From contig JAZTXE010000018.1 of the NCBI GenBank assembly GCA_045636205.1, positions 1 through 7,244 of the forward strand: a DNA stretch of 7,244 bases, read 5' to 3'. This document shows, one piece after another, positions 1-6,436 of this stretch (positions are counted from its first letter, which is position 1; each line of letters opens with the position of its first letter). The position numbers and the translations under genes are program-made. The stretch comes from JAZRUF01 sp045636205. GTDB lineage: Bacteria > Bacillota > Clostridia > Oscillospirales > JAAYXM01. The notes under the pieces were generated by a model. That model ran no database searches and was not told the origin of the DNA. It saw nothing but the letters and a program-made list of their open reading frames with translations.

Positions 1-8
1 TATTCTAA

Positions 9-1235
9 TCAAAACACGCGCATCTGTGAGAGAACCTTGCATTTTTCGGACAGCTTATTGATTTTTTCGTCCAAATCCTTCTGCTTCATCTCACATGTAA
101 TAAATGCGCACTCATCTGACGCAGCGTTTGCGTTCTCCAAAAACTTAACCTCACCGAATTCTGCAATAGCCGCACTGCGTACGCTTTCGCCGGAAAGACG
201 AACATAGAATTTGCAGCTAAACTCTGCCGGGTCAGCTACAACCTCAGCGCCTGCATCCTCCCAACCAAGATATTTGCGAGCCTGTAAATGCTTCGCAGCG
301 TCAATAACGTCTGCCACAACTGCACTCGCGGTCGGAAGCTTTCCCGCACCGCGGCCATAGAACATCGCGGTATCAATTGCATTTCCGTGCACCATGATAC
401 TGTTGAACACACCGTCAACCCCTGCAAGCGGGCACTCTTTATCAACCAAGTGCGGACCAACAAATACAAATGCGCTGCCATCCTCACGGCTCATCGCGCG
501 ACCCAAAAGCTTGATAACCTTGTTATCAGACTCCGCATAAGCGACATCTTCAAGCGTTACGTTTGTTATACCCTCGGTACGTACGTATTCGGGGTAAACG
601 TGACGACCGAAAGCAAGCGCTGCAAGTATGCATATCTTGCGGCATGCGTCATGACCTTCAACGTCTGCTGCCGGGTTTCTCTCAGCATAACCTTTTTCCT
701 GCGCCTCGCTGAGTGCCTTTTCAAAGGTAAGTCCGCCCTTTATCATGCGTGCCAGGATGTAGTTTGTCGTGCCGTTTAAAATTCCGCAAACTTCATCTAT
801 CTTATTTGCTCCCAAGCACTGAGACATTGGACGGATAATTGGAATTCCGCCGCCGACAGATGCTTCAAACAAATAATTTGCGTTATTCTCCTTTGCAAGC
901 TTTAAAAGCTCTGCACCGTGAGTTGCAACTAACTCTTTATTGGATGTTACAACACTCTTTCCCGCAAGCAAAGCACGCTTTGTAAAGTCGTACGCGGGAT
1001 TAAGACCGCCTATCGTTTCAACGACCACGTTTACTTCGGGGTCATTTTCGATAACCGCAAAGTCCTTAACAAACTTATCTGCCCAAGGACTGTCGGGAAA
1101 ATCTCTTACATCAAGAATGTATTTAACCTTAAGGTCTCCGCCTGCGTTATCAGATATAATTTTGTTATTTACATCAATAACCTCTGCAACACCGGAACCT
1201 ACGGTACCGAATCCAAGAACTGCTACATTAAACAT
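9..1235 (-). CDS. hom: Homoserine dehydrogenase
   Basis: Catalyses NAD(P)H-dependent reduction of aspartate semialdehyde to homoserine, the branch point to threonine and methionine, in the cytoplasm. The 408-residue product has the N-terminal dinucleotide-binding loop GFGTVG (residues 8-13), the TSNK motif (97-100), NGTTNYIL (154-161) and a complete family signature from A178 to K200 (G182, N187, P188, D191, G194, D196, K200). D196 and K200 match the catalytic Asp/Lys pair of the family. The C-terminus (about 338-408) sits where an ACT domain is expected, but the usual D-x-P-G-V-L ligand loop is not visible, so allosteric control may be weak or different. The ATG is preceded by AGGAGG nine bases upstream, which overlaps the stop codon of the ACT-domain gene, so the two are cotranscribed and probably translationally coupled. 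The gene is complete (TGA at 9-11); what follows it lies outside the window. Confidence 0.96.
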   Translation of the reverse strand: MFNVAVLGFGTVGSGVAEVIDVNNKIISDNAGGDLKVKYILDVRDFPDSPWADKFVKDFAVIENDPEVNVVVETIGGLNPAYDFTKRALLAGKSVVTSNKELVATHGAELLKLAKENNANYLFEASVGGGIPIIRPMSQCLGANKIDEVCGILNGTTNYILARMIKGGLTFEKALSEAQEKGYAERNPAADVEGHDACRKICILAALAFGRHVYPEYVRTEGITNVTLEDVAYAESDNKVIKLLGRAMSREDGSAFVFVGPHLVDKECPLAGVDGVFNSIMVHGNAIDTAMFYGRGAGKLPTASAVVADVIDAAKHLQARKYLGWEDAGAEVVADPAEFSCKFYVRLSGESVRSAAIAEFGEVKFLENANAASDECAFITCEMKQKDLDEKINKLSEKCKVLSQMRVF

Positions 1236-1249
1236 AATGATATATCCTC

Positions 1250-1693
1250 CTACTCTCCGGCAAGCGGCTCAAAGTGTAAAACACCTGGAAGCTGCAAAGC
1301 CTTTAAAATAAATTTTTCAAGCTGAACCTTCATGTTAGCACTCTCTGCTGAAATGGTAACTGCTGCTTGACCGTTTACGGGTATAGACTGATTTATGGTC
1401 AAAACATTGGCACCGGATTTAGCAAAGTGCCCGAGCACTCCGCTAAGCACGCCCGGCTGATCTTCAAGCATTATTTGAAAGGTAATAATTCTTCCGGAGC
1501 TCATCTCGTAAAACGGCTTGACCGCATCCTTATACTTATAAAAAGCACTGCGACTTATACCGGCTTTAGCGGCGGCTTCATTTACGGTTTTTACCTTACC
1601 GCTTGAGAGATACTGCTTCGCCTCACAAACCTTATGAAAAACCTCAGGCAGCGCCGACGCTTCGACAATGAAATATTTATTATTTTCTAACAT
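1250..1693 (-). CDS. PheB-like ACT domain-containing protein (UPF0735 type)
   Basis: This small cytoplasmic regulatory-type protein of 147 residues resembles the UPF0735/PheB family of Firmicutes, whose molecular function is not established. Residues about 24-60 form a helix-turn-helix-like segment (TVNEAAAKAGISRSAFYKYK). Residues about 70-145 form an ACT domain with the ligand-loop residues D78-Q-P-G81-V-L. ACT domains usually bind amino acids. The gene lies 14 bases upstream of hom on the same strand, and its stop codon is embedded in the hom ribosome binding site. This suggests a role linked to homoserine or threonine supply, which is inference. The ATG at 1693 follows a G-rich ribosome binding site (AAGGGGCGGG) and overlaps a stop codon of a short upstream frame (TAATG). 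Confidence 0.9.
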   Translation of the reverse strand: MLENNKYFIVEASALPEVFHKVCEAKQYLSSGKVKTVNEAAAKAGISRSAFYKYKDAVKPFYEMSSGRIITFQIMLEDQPGVLSGVLGHFAKSGANVLTINQSIPVNGQAAVTISAESANMKVQLEKFILKALQLPGVLHFEPLAGE

Positions 1694-1782
1694 TATCCCG
1701 CCCCTTCACTGTTAATCCTATACAATGCATTCTCCATTACGCGGTCATTTGTCTTTTGCTCGTGGATATAATCATAACACAT
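1693..1782 (-). other. Possible short upstream frame overlapping the ACT gene start
   Basis: Reading the minus strand from an ATG at 1782 gives 29 codons ending in TAA at 1695-1693, so the stop overlaps the ACT-domain start as TAATG. A second in-frame ATG at 1737 would give a 14-residue peptide. The frame stays open back to 1827, where a TAG closes it at 1830-1828. The predicted peptide looks protein-like (YIHEQKTNDRVMENALYRIN). However, no ribosome binding site precedes either ATG, and the candidate promoter at 1771-1799 lies inside the longer version. It could be a leader peptide, a decayed gene end or chance. Confidence 0.2.
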
Positions 1783-1799
1783 TATTATCTTTGTTGCAA
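1771..1799 (-). promoter_or_regulatory. Candidate sigma-A promoter for the ACT protein-hom operon
   Basis: On the minus strand, TTGCAA (1799-1794) and TATGAT (1776-1771) are separated by 17 bases, matching the housekeeping consensus at 4 of 6 and 5 of 6 positions. Transcription would start near 1764 and leave a leader of about 70 bases. I saw no T-box or obvious riboswitch in that leader. The rest of the 236-base divergent spacer holds a perfect TATAAT at 1863-1868 facing ytvI, but without a convincing -35 partner. Confidence 0.4.
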
Positions 1800-1914
1800 C
1801 TGGCAATTTATCAAAAAACTCGGTGTTCTAACCTAATATCCGTAGCATAAAGACTAATAACCTATAATATATATGGTCTGCACAGTAATAAAACGGCATA
1901 GTATTGATAAATCC

Positions 1915-1919
1915 GGAGG
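1915..1919 (+). promoter_or_regulatory. Ribosome binding site of ytvI
   Basis: GGAGG lies ten bases before the ATG at 1930 and fixes that codon as the start. I could not identify a convincing sigma-E-type promoter in front of it. Confidence 0.7.
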
Positions 1920-1929
1920 TTAAATTGAA

Positions 1930-2982
1930 ATGACTGTCTTGACAAAGCGCATTTTCCATTACGCACTTTTATTAATCTGCTCTCTTATTCTTTTCCGGAT
2001 ATTCTGCCGATATTTTGCACATCTTGCAGCACCGTTTATCATAGCATTCTTCATTTCGCGTTTCTTGGAAAAGCCGGTATCTTTTCTTGAATATAAGCTC
2101 GCGCTCCCGCGGCGCATATCAAGTTTTATATGTATCGTTATATTTTTTATGTCAATTGCTTTTATTACCAAGACCGTCGTCTTCGGTGCATTTTTTAAAG
2201 TGCGCGATATTCTCTTATCTCTTCCTGAATTTTCAGTTATGGCAGACAACCTACTTTATGCGCTCAAACATCTGTGCATTATTTTATTTAAAGATGCATC
2301 CTCTCAGATATTTAATCTGATTGAAAAAATCGTGTCAGAAAGCCTCTCTTTTTCTGCAGGAATCCGCGATAAAATAATTTCACTGACTTCTTTGGCAGCA
2401 AGTGCTATTCCTGAAATATTCTTTTTTATTATAACACTTACGGTATCTTCCTACTTTTTCTCAAGCGACTATCACGCAATACGCACATACGTCATAAAAA
2501 AACTCCCGAGCACGTTTTTAGTCCGACTCGGGGAGGCTGAGAAAAACATTTCAAAAACCGTAATATGTTATATAAAAGCGCTTGCAATCCTTGCGCTCAT
2601 CACCTTTGCAGAATTGTCCGCAGGCTTTCTAATTTTAAGGATTGACAATGCTGTAGTCTGCGCATTTTTAATAGCACTTTTTGATGCGCTACCCATTCTC
2701 GGCTCAGGTTTTATCCTGATTCCATGGGCATTAGGAGAATTAATAAAAGGGGCATATACAAAAGCCATAGGGATTGCAGCCATATATCTCACAGTTTCGT
2801 TAAGCCGAAATATGCTCGAAGCACGGATAATAGGAGCCCAGACCGGTGTGCACCCTCTAATCAATTTAGCTGCCGTTTACATAGGGTTACATATTTTCGG
2901 CGGATACGGACTTCTTTTGCCACCGCTTATCTTTTTCCTGTATCAGTCACTGCGGCCGCACAAACGTGCGACCGCAGAATAG
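1930..2982 (+). CDS. ytvI: Sporulation integral membrane protein YtvI (AI-2E transporter superfamily)
   Basis: This is a 350-residue polytopic membrane protein of the AI-2E exporter/UPF0118 superfamily, and most like the YtvI branch found in endospore formers. YtvI has been linked to sporulation, but its transported substrate and exact role are not known. Hydrophobic segments are visible at about residues 10-46, 64-88, 160-178, 208-236, 238-258 and 308-338, with a charged, presumably soluble stretch between the third and fourth. The conserved family region is clear: DALPILGSG (252-260), IPWAL (264-268), then LSRNMLEARIIG (291-302) and TGVHPL (305-310). Its length is normal for the family. The gene stands alone on the plus strand, divergent from the ACT-hom operon and convergent with pncB, five bases between stops. 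Its last codons (341-349) fold into a GC-rich hairpin. Assignment to YtvI rather than another AI-2E paralogue rests on length and spore-gene context. Confidence 0.85.
   Translation: MTVLTKRIFHYALLLICSLILFRIFCRYFAHLAAPFIIAFFISRFLEKPVSFLEYKLALPRRISSFICIVIFFMSIAFITKTVVFGAFFKVRDILLSLPEFSVMADNLLYALKHLCIILFKDASSQIFNLIEKIVSESLSFSAGIRDKIISLTSLAASAIPEIFFFIITLTVSSYFFSSDYHAIRTYVIKKLPSTFLVRLGEAEKNISKTVICYIKALAILALITFAELSAGFLILRIDNAVVCAFLIALFDALPILGSGFILIPWALGELIKGAYTKAIGIAAIYLTVSLSRNMLEARIIGAQTGVHPLINLAAVYIGLHIFGGYGLLLPPLIFFLYQSLRPHKRATAE
2950..2977. terminator. GC-rich hairpin between convergent ytvI and pncB
   Basis: Two 12-base arms (2950-2961 and 2966-2977) pair with a single mismatch around the four-base loop AAAC. 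The hairpin lies inside the last codons of ytvI and 10 bases beyond the pncB stop codon, where a bidirectional terminator would be expected. Neither strand has a real U-run after the stem, so intrinsic termination would be weak. The hairpin could instead protect the 3' ends of both transcripts. Confidence 0.4.
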
Positions 2983-2987
2983 CAAAA

Positions 2988-4430
2988 CTATACATTTTCC
3001 AGCAATTTTTCTCTCATGCTCCACAGTTTGGGAGACATGTCCACATAATATTTATGCGGATTTTCAAATCGCATGACCTCGCTCCAAAGCGAGTCTATTG
3101 ATTTTGCGCAGAATTCACGCACATCAGAAAGTTTCGGCACCTCATATACGCACTCGCCGTTTTTAAATATTTGCACAAGCAAAGGCTTTGCCGTGAAATC
3201 AGAAATAACCTTGCGTTTCCATGTTACCTCAGGGTCAAAGAGTTCATACGGCTGCTCACTTGAAATATGCTCATCATGCAAAGTCATGACATCTGCCATA
3301 GCTTTACCTGACTCATTATCAAACAAGCGCCATACCTGCTTAAATCCGGGCGTTGTAATCTTCTCAACATTCTCGGAAATTTTAATTTTGGGTACAATCT
3401 CGCCGTTTTCCTCTACCGCGGCAAGCTTATAGACACCGCCGAATACAGGTTCGGAGCGCGAAGTGATAAGCCTCTCACCCACTCCGAAGGAGTCTATCTT
3501 TGCCCCTTGCATCAAAATATCGCGGATAATATATTCATCCAACGCGTTTGATGCGATAATCGGGCAATCTTCAAATCCCGCATCGTCGAGCATTTTACGC
3601 GCCTTCTGCGAAAGATACGTTATATCACCGCTGTCAATACGCACACCCTTGGGACGCAGTCCCTTCGGAACCAACTCCTCATTAAACACCTTAATCGCAT
3701 TCGGAATACCGGATTTAAGTACATTGTATGTATCAACAAGCAGTGCGCAGTTATTCGGCCACGCACGTGCATATGCTCTAAATGCGTCAATCTCACTCGG
3801 GAACATTTGCACCCAACTGTGCGCCATAGTACCAAGTGCCGGAATACCATAATCTCTTTCGCTGACCGTGCAGGCAGTTCCCGCGCATCCGGCTATATAT
3901 GCTGCACGCGAACCGTAAATCGCGCCGTCATACCCCTGAGCGCGGCGAGAGCCAAACTCCATTACCGGACGGCCCTGTGCTGCACGTACAATTCGGTTTG
4001 TTTTAGTTGCTATAAGGCTTTGATGATTTATCGTAAGGAGAATCATTGTCTCAATAAGCTGCGCTTCAATTGCCGGACCGCGTACTACAACAATCGGCTC
4101 GCCCGGAAAAATCGGTGTTCCCTCCGGAATTGCCCATACATCACTTGAGAATTTAAAATTCGCAAGATAATTAAGAAATTCCTCATCAAAAACATTTTTG
4201 CTTCTTAAAAAATCTATATCGTTTTTATCAAACTTAAGATTTTTAAGGTATTCGATTAACTGTTCTACACCCGCCATTATAGCAAAGCCACCGTGGTCGG
4301 GCACTTTTCTGAAGAACATATCGAAGTATGAAATTTTATCCTGCATACCATGCTGGAAATACCCCTTAGCCATGGTAAGCTCATAAAAGTCCATCAACAT
4401 GGTCAAATTCCTTGTATTTGACTCATTCAT
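2988..4430 (-). CDS. pncB: Nicotinate phosphoribosyltransferase
   Basis: Converts nicotinate and PRPP to nicotinate mononucleotide with ATP hydrolysis, the first step of NAD salvage (Preiss-Handler pathway), in the cytoplasm. The 480-residue protein has the family's N-terminal region (LTMLMDFYELTMAKGYF, from residue 9), EFGSRRAQG (158-166), and GTMAHSWVQMF (200-210), in which H202 corresponds to the histidine phosphorylated during catalysis. The phosphoribosyl-binding stretch RIDSGD is at 264-269, and VGERLITS (317-324) follows. Length fits the longer Firmicutes form. The open frame extends back to a TTG at 4514, but I place the start at the ATG at 4430. GGGAG sits nine bases before it, and the TTG at 4514 coincides with the promoter -35 element. 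An ATG at 4439 touches the GGGAG directly and is a poor start. The gene appears monocistronic, isolated from upstream sipL by a hairpin. Confidence 0.96.
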   Translation of the reverse strand: MNESNTRNLTMLMDFYELTMAKGYFQHGMQDKISYFDMFFRKVPDHGGFAIMAGVEQLIEYLKNLKFDKNDIDFLRSKNVFDEEFLNYLANFKFSSDVWAIPEGTPIFPGEPIVVVRGPAIEAQLIETMILLTINHQSLIATKTNRIVRAAQGRPVMEFGSRRAQGYDGAIYGSRAAYIAGCAGTACTVSERDYGIPALGTMAHSWVQMFPSEIDAFRAYARAWPNNCALLVDTYNVLKSGIPNAIKVFNEELVPKGLRPKGVRIDSGDITYLSQKARKMLDDAGFEDCPIIASNALDEYIIRDILMQGAKIDSFGVGERLITSRSEPVFGGVYKLAAVEENGEIVPKIKISENVEKITTPGFKQVWRLFDNESGKAMADVMTLHDEHISSEQPYELFDPEVTWKRKVISDFTAKPLLVQIFKNGECVYEVPKLSDVREFCAKSIDSLWSEVMRFENPHKYYVDMSPKLWSMREKLLENV

Positions 4431-4439
4431 TTTCGTCAT

Positions 4440-4444
4440 CTCCC
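4440..4444 (-). promoter_or_regulatory. Ribosome binding site that decides the pncB start
   Basis: GGGAG on the minus strand is nine bases from the ATG at 4430 and zero bases from the ATG at 4439, favouring the inner start. Confidence 0.7.
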
Positions 4445-4485
4445 AATTTTTATTTAGTAAAACAAAGACGATAATATTAATGATT

Positions 4486-4514
4486 ATTGTATCACTTTCC
4501 TCACTCTCAAACAA
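4486..4514 (-). promoter_or_regulatory. Extended -10 sigma-A promoter of pncB
   Basis: On the minus strand, TTGTTT (4514-4509) is followed after 17 bases by TACAAT (4491-4486). The -10 is preceded by TG in the extended -10 position (TGATACAAT). Transcription would start near 4479, giving a leader of about 50 bases before the pncB ATG. It lies downstream of the sipL terminator hairpin, so pncB has its own promoter. I did not recognise an operator for an NAD-responsive repressor. Confidence 0.6.
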
Positions 4515-4554
4515 GTATTTATTTGCAAATATTTTTAAAAAATTTCAAACATTT

Positions 4555-4594
4555 AAAGAGCGGATATACGCACTATTGCGTATATCCGCTCTTT
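4555..4594 (-). terminator. Terminator hairpin after sipL
   Basis: Perfect 18-bp inverted repeat (4555-4572 pairing with 4577-4594) around a four-base loop, starting four bases after the sipL stop codon. The outermost pairs form a short U stretch (CUCUUU) at the 3' foot of the minus-strand stem; the run beyond it is short (AAAU), so termination may be incomplete. It separates sipL from pncB on the same strand. Confidence 0.75.
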
Positions 4595-4598
4595 AACT

Positions 4599-6137
4599 CT
4601 ATCTTGCCTTCGGAATAAGAAGCATACTTCCCGCACGCACTACCTCTTCGTTATCGAGTGCATTTGCCGCTGCAATCTCATGCATCGTTGTATTGTGCCT
4701 CTTTGCGGTTTCCCACAATGGTTGGTCCGAATTGATATACTTAATTATAACCGACGGTGAGTTTTCACAAGTTTTACTTCTCTCCGTATCAACCTCAGCC
4801 TTTGAAACATATACGACCTTCTGTGTTTCAATAGCATCCGTTTCATAATCCGCATGGAATCTTACTATAATCTCATTACCCCCGGGCAAAGAATAGCTTT
4901 TTCCGCTTACCTTTACACTTGTATCAAAACTGACTTCGCCCATTTCACCCACCTGGCACACGGTCGTGCATCTACGGAAAGCAGAGTAAACACCTCCGTC
5001 TTCACCTACATATGTAACCTCTATCACCGCTTCGCTCACAAGAGATTCTACCCCTTCCTCCTTACGTTTGAAAGCAGGTTCAAGCCTTACCTGAAAATCC
5101 ACAACCGAGTTTATCGCACTCGCGGTTTCTATTGTTTCATTAACCGCAACACGCTTTGAAATATGCTCTGCAAAATCCGGTATAGCTTTACTGTCAAAAC
5201 CGCAACTGAGTTCATACTTTGTACTGTAAATATCCTCAATAACTTCAATTTCATCATCACGGTATGCAAACGCATATGCGTCAGTCAAAATGCTTACTGA
5301 AATAAATCTTGTATCACCGGTTATATCATGTTGTGGTTCCAACTCAACACCCCTGATATTGAGTTTTACCTTCAGCTTGCAATCCTCATCCATACCGTCA
5401 ACATCTATTATCTGAGAAAACGGCAATTCATGTTCACAGCTTGACATGCCGCCTTCTTTGGTCAAATACAAATACGATATATATGCATTGCCTTTTACAA
5501 TCCCTTTACTTCCTATTATTTTCGTATCCGTAATATCAAGCTCGGTGTTATGCGAAACCAACATCTCAAACTGCGGCTTATTCGCCGGCACTTCAACATC
5601 ATCACTTATTGTAAAACCTTTATTTTTTACAGCAACCGGAGCATAAATGCCAAACTTGTGTTTTTTCATTTGGACAGCATAATCATTGGCTTCCGATAGA
5701 TCGCTGCAAATTTCCAGTTCACTCTGCTCGTATGCCTTTGCCCAGATACCTACATTAGCCCTTACTGCTATTTTTCTCGGGTTTACTTCGCGCGCCTCAA
5801 AGTTTTGCATCCAGCTGTTTACCGTAACAAATGAATCAGACGTTACTCCTCCTGCATCAAAGCTGTGGTTAAACGGGATTGACACATCCAGCTTTCTTAT
5901 CGCATCGTCACCCTCCGAAACGTAGAGTACGCATCCCTTTATTGTGCCGCTTACATCCACCTTGCCATCACGCGCACTCTTTTCTTTTATATATCCGTGG
6001 CCTGAAGCGCATATTATCCGTGCTATATCCGGGCTTGCGTCAGGTACTATTATTTCCGTAGTTTCATCATGTATAACACTTGTATCCAACACCGTTTTAT
6101 ATACGGGTAATGTGCGTCTTTCAAGTTCCATATCCAT
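4599..6137 (-). CDS. sipL: SipL-like spore morphogenesis protein (SPOCS/DUF3794 domains plus LysM)
   Basis: In C. difficile, SipL binds the coat ATPase SpoIVA at the forespore surface and is needed to localise the coat; it plays the part SpoVID has in Bacillus. This 512-residue protein shows the same design. There are SPOCS/DUF3794-like repeats at roughly 10-125, 170-285 and 300-435, the first with the typical TEIIVPDASPDIARII start (27-42), and a C-terminal LysM domain at about 454-500 (PLWETAKRHNTT to MLLIPK). In C. difficile the LysM domain makes the SpoIVA contact. There is no signal peptide or membrane segment, fitting a mother-cell cytoplasmic protein. I place the start at the ATG at 6137, with AGGAG nine bases upstream; the frame runs back to 6212 without a ribosome binding site. 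The gene is divergent from the spoVM unit, and spoVM encodes another SpoIVA partner. Other DUF3794-LysM paralogues exist, so the name rests on architecture and neighbourhood. Confidence 0.85.
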   Translation of the reverse strand: MDMELERRTLPVYKTVLDTSVIHDETTEIIVPDASPDIARIICASGHGYIKEKSARDGKVDVSGTIKGCVLYVSEGDDAIRKLDVSIPFNHSFDAGGVTSDSFVTVNSWMQNFEAREVNPRKIAVRANVGIWAKAYEQSELEICSDLSEANDYAVQMKKHKFGIYAPVAVKNKGFTISDDVEVPANKPQFEMLVSHNTELDITDTKIIGSKGIVKGNAYISYLYLTKEGGMSSCEHELPFSQIIDVDGMDEDCKLKVKLNIRGVELEPQHDITGDTRFISVSILTDAYAFAYRDDEIEVIEDIYSTKYELSCGFDSKAIPDFAEHISKRVAVNETIETASAINSVVDFQVRLEPAFKRKEEGVESLVSEAVIEVTYVGEDGGVYSAFRRCTTVCQVGEMGEVSFDTSVKVSGKSYSLPGGNEIIVRFHADYETDAIETQKVVYVSKAEVDTERSKTCENSPSVIIKYINSDQPLWETAKRHNTTMHEIAAANALDNEEVVRAGSMLLIPKAR

Positions 6138-6146
6138 TTTTCTTCT

Positions 6147-6151
6147 CTCCT
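6147..6151 (-). promoter_or_regulatory. Ribosome binding site that decides the sipL start
   Basis: AGGAG on the minus strand (within GAAGGAGAG) is nine bases from the ATG at 6137. The upstream candidates at 6212 and 6206 have no such site, and the candidate sigma-E promoter also lies between them and 6137. Confidence 0.75.
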
Positions 6152-6169
6152 TCAGCATCTTTTTAATAA

Positions 6170-6198
6170 AGCATATGACCAAGAGGTTTATATTATGA
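6170..6198 (-). promoter_or_regulatory. Candidate sigma-E promoter of sipL
   Basis: On the minus strand, TCATAAT (6198-6192) and CATATGCT (6177-6170) are 14 bases apart. The sigma-E consensus of Bacillus is KMATATT, 14-15 bases, CATACANT: the -35 fits at six of seven positions and the -10 at five of seven fixed positions. A start near 6163 would leave a short leader with the ribosome binding site well placed. Mother-cell sigma-E control is what is known for spore-coat genes of this kind. Confidence 0.5.
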
Positions 6199-6228
6199 TA
6201 ATTCATGCACACTTTTTAAAATAATCCG

Positions 6229-6234
6229 TATAAT
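6229..6234 (+). promoter_or_regulatory. Possible -10 element for the smORF-spoVM unit
   Basis: TATAAT, in the context CGTATAAT, lies about 36 bases before the small gene's start. Read as a sigma-E -10 it matches six of eight positions, but no good -35 is visible 14-15 bases upstream, and TGCACA at 17 bases is a weak sigma-A -35. Only the position between the divergent genes and the -10 match support it. Confidence 0.3.
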
Positions 6235-6254
6235 GTAGCAGTAGAAAAACTCGA

Positions 6255-6263
6255 AGGGCGGGG
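6255..6263 (+). promoter_or_regulatory. G-rich ribosome binding site before the TTG start
   Basis: AGGGCGGGG ends six bases before the TTG at 6270. Its strength makes a TTG start credible. A similar AAGGGGCGGG precedes the ACT-domain gene in this window. Confidence 0.55.
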
Positions 6264-6269
6264 TGTAAT

Positions 6270-6422
6270 TTGTGCCACAAAAGCAATAATTTATTTATCT
6301 GTACAGCAGTTGCCGCCGCACTTGGAATTTTGCTCGGTCGCATCTTTCCCACAGGTTTCCTTGTGCTTATTTTAGGCATCGCAGTTGTCGGAATAGGTGT
6401 GATACTTTTATTTACTTATTAG
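6270..6422 (+). CDS. Small predicted membrane hairpin protein upstream of spoVM
   Basis: I do not recognise this 50-residue product. Read from TTG, it starts with a short polar head (MCHKSNN) followed by two hydrophobic stretches, about residues 8-23 and 30-50, joined by the turn RIFPTG (24-29). This is the pattern of a two-helix membrane hairpin. Glycine and alanine are frequent in both helices (AAALGILLG, LGIAVVGIGV), which suits helix packing. A strong G-rich ribosome binding site supports the TTG; a TAA closes the frame upstream at 6231-6233, and no ATG or GTG is available in frame. Its TAG stop overlaps the spoVM ribosome binding site, so the two genes should be cotranscribed and translationally coupled. 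By position, it may act at the forespore membrane during sporulation, which is inference. It has no cleavable signal peptide pattern. Confidence 0.7.
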   Translation: MCHKSNNLFICTAVAAALGILLGRIFPTGFLVLILGIAVVGIGVILLFTY

Positions 6423-6427
6423 GGAGG
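6421..6427 (+). promoter_or_regulatory. Ribosome binding site of spoVM, overlapping the upstream stop codon
   Basis: AGGGAGG lies nine bases before the ATG at 6437, and its first two bases are the last two of the preceding gene's TAG stop (6420-6422). This arrangement is typical of translational coupling. Confidence 0.8.
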
Positions 6428-6436
6428 CCATAAGCT

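Noticed and set aside
288..779. 163-codon open frame on the plus strand
   Set aside because: It lies wholly antisense to hom, which has a full family signature. The translation is rich in cysteine and arginine with no domain, and no ribosome binding site was seen.
940..1311. 123-codon open frame on the plus strand
   Set aside because: Antisense to the hom start and the ACT gene end; its composition is that of a reverse-frame shadow.
1694..1770. T-box or amino-acid riboswitch in front of the ACT-hom operon
   Set aside because: The leader is only about 70 bases from the candidate start. I found no T-box sequence, no terminator hairpin and no run of threonine or isoleucine codons.
3073..3852. 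Two plus-strand open frames of 119 and 129 codons
   Set aside because: Both are antisense to the conserved core of pncB. They arise from its codon pattern and have no recognisable motif.
6138..6212. N-terminal extension of the sipL frame to 6212
   Set aside because: No ribosome binding site precedes 6212 or 6206. The extension contains the likely sigma-E promoter, and AGGAG points to the ATG at 6137.
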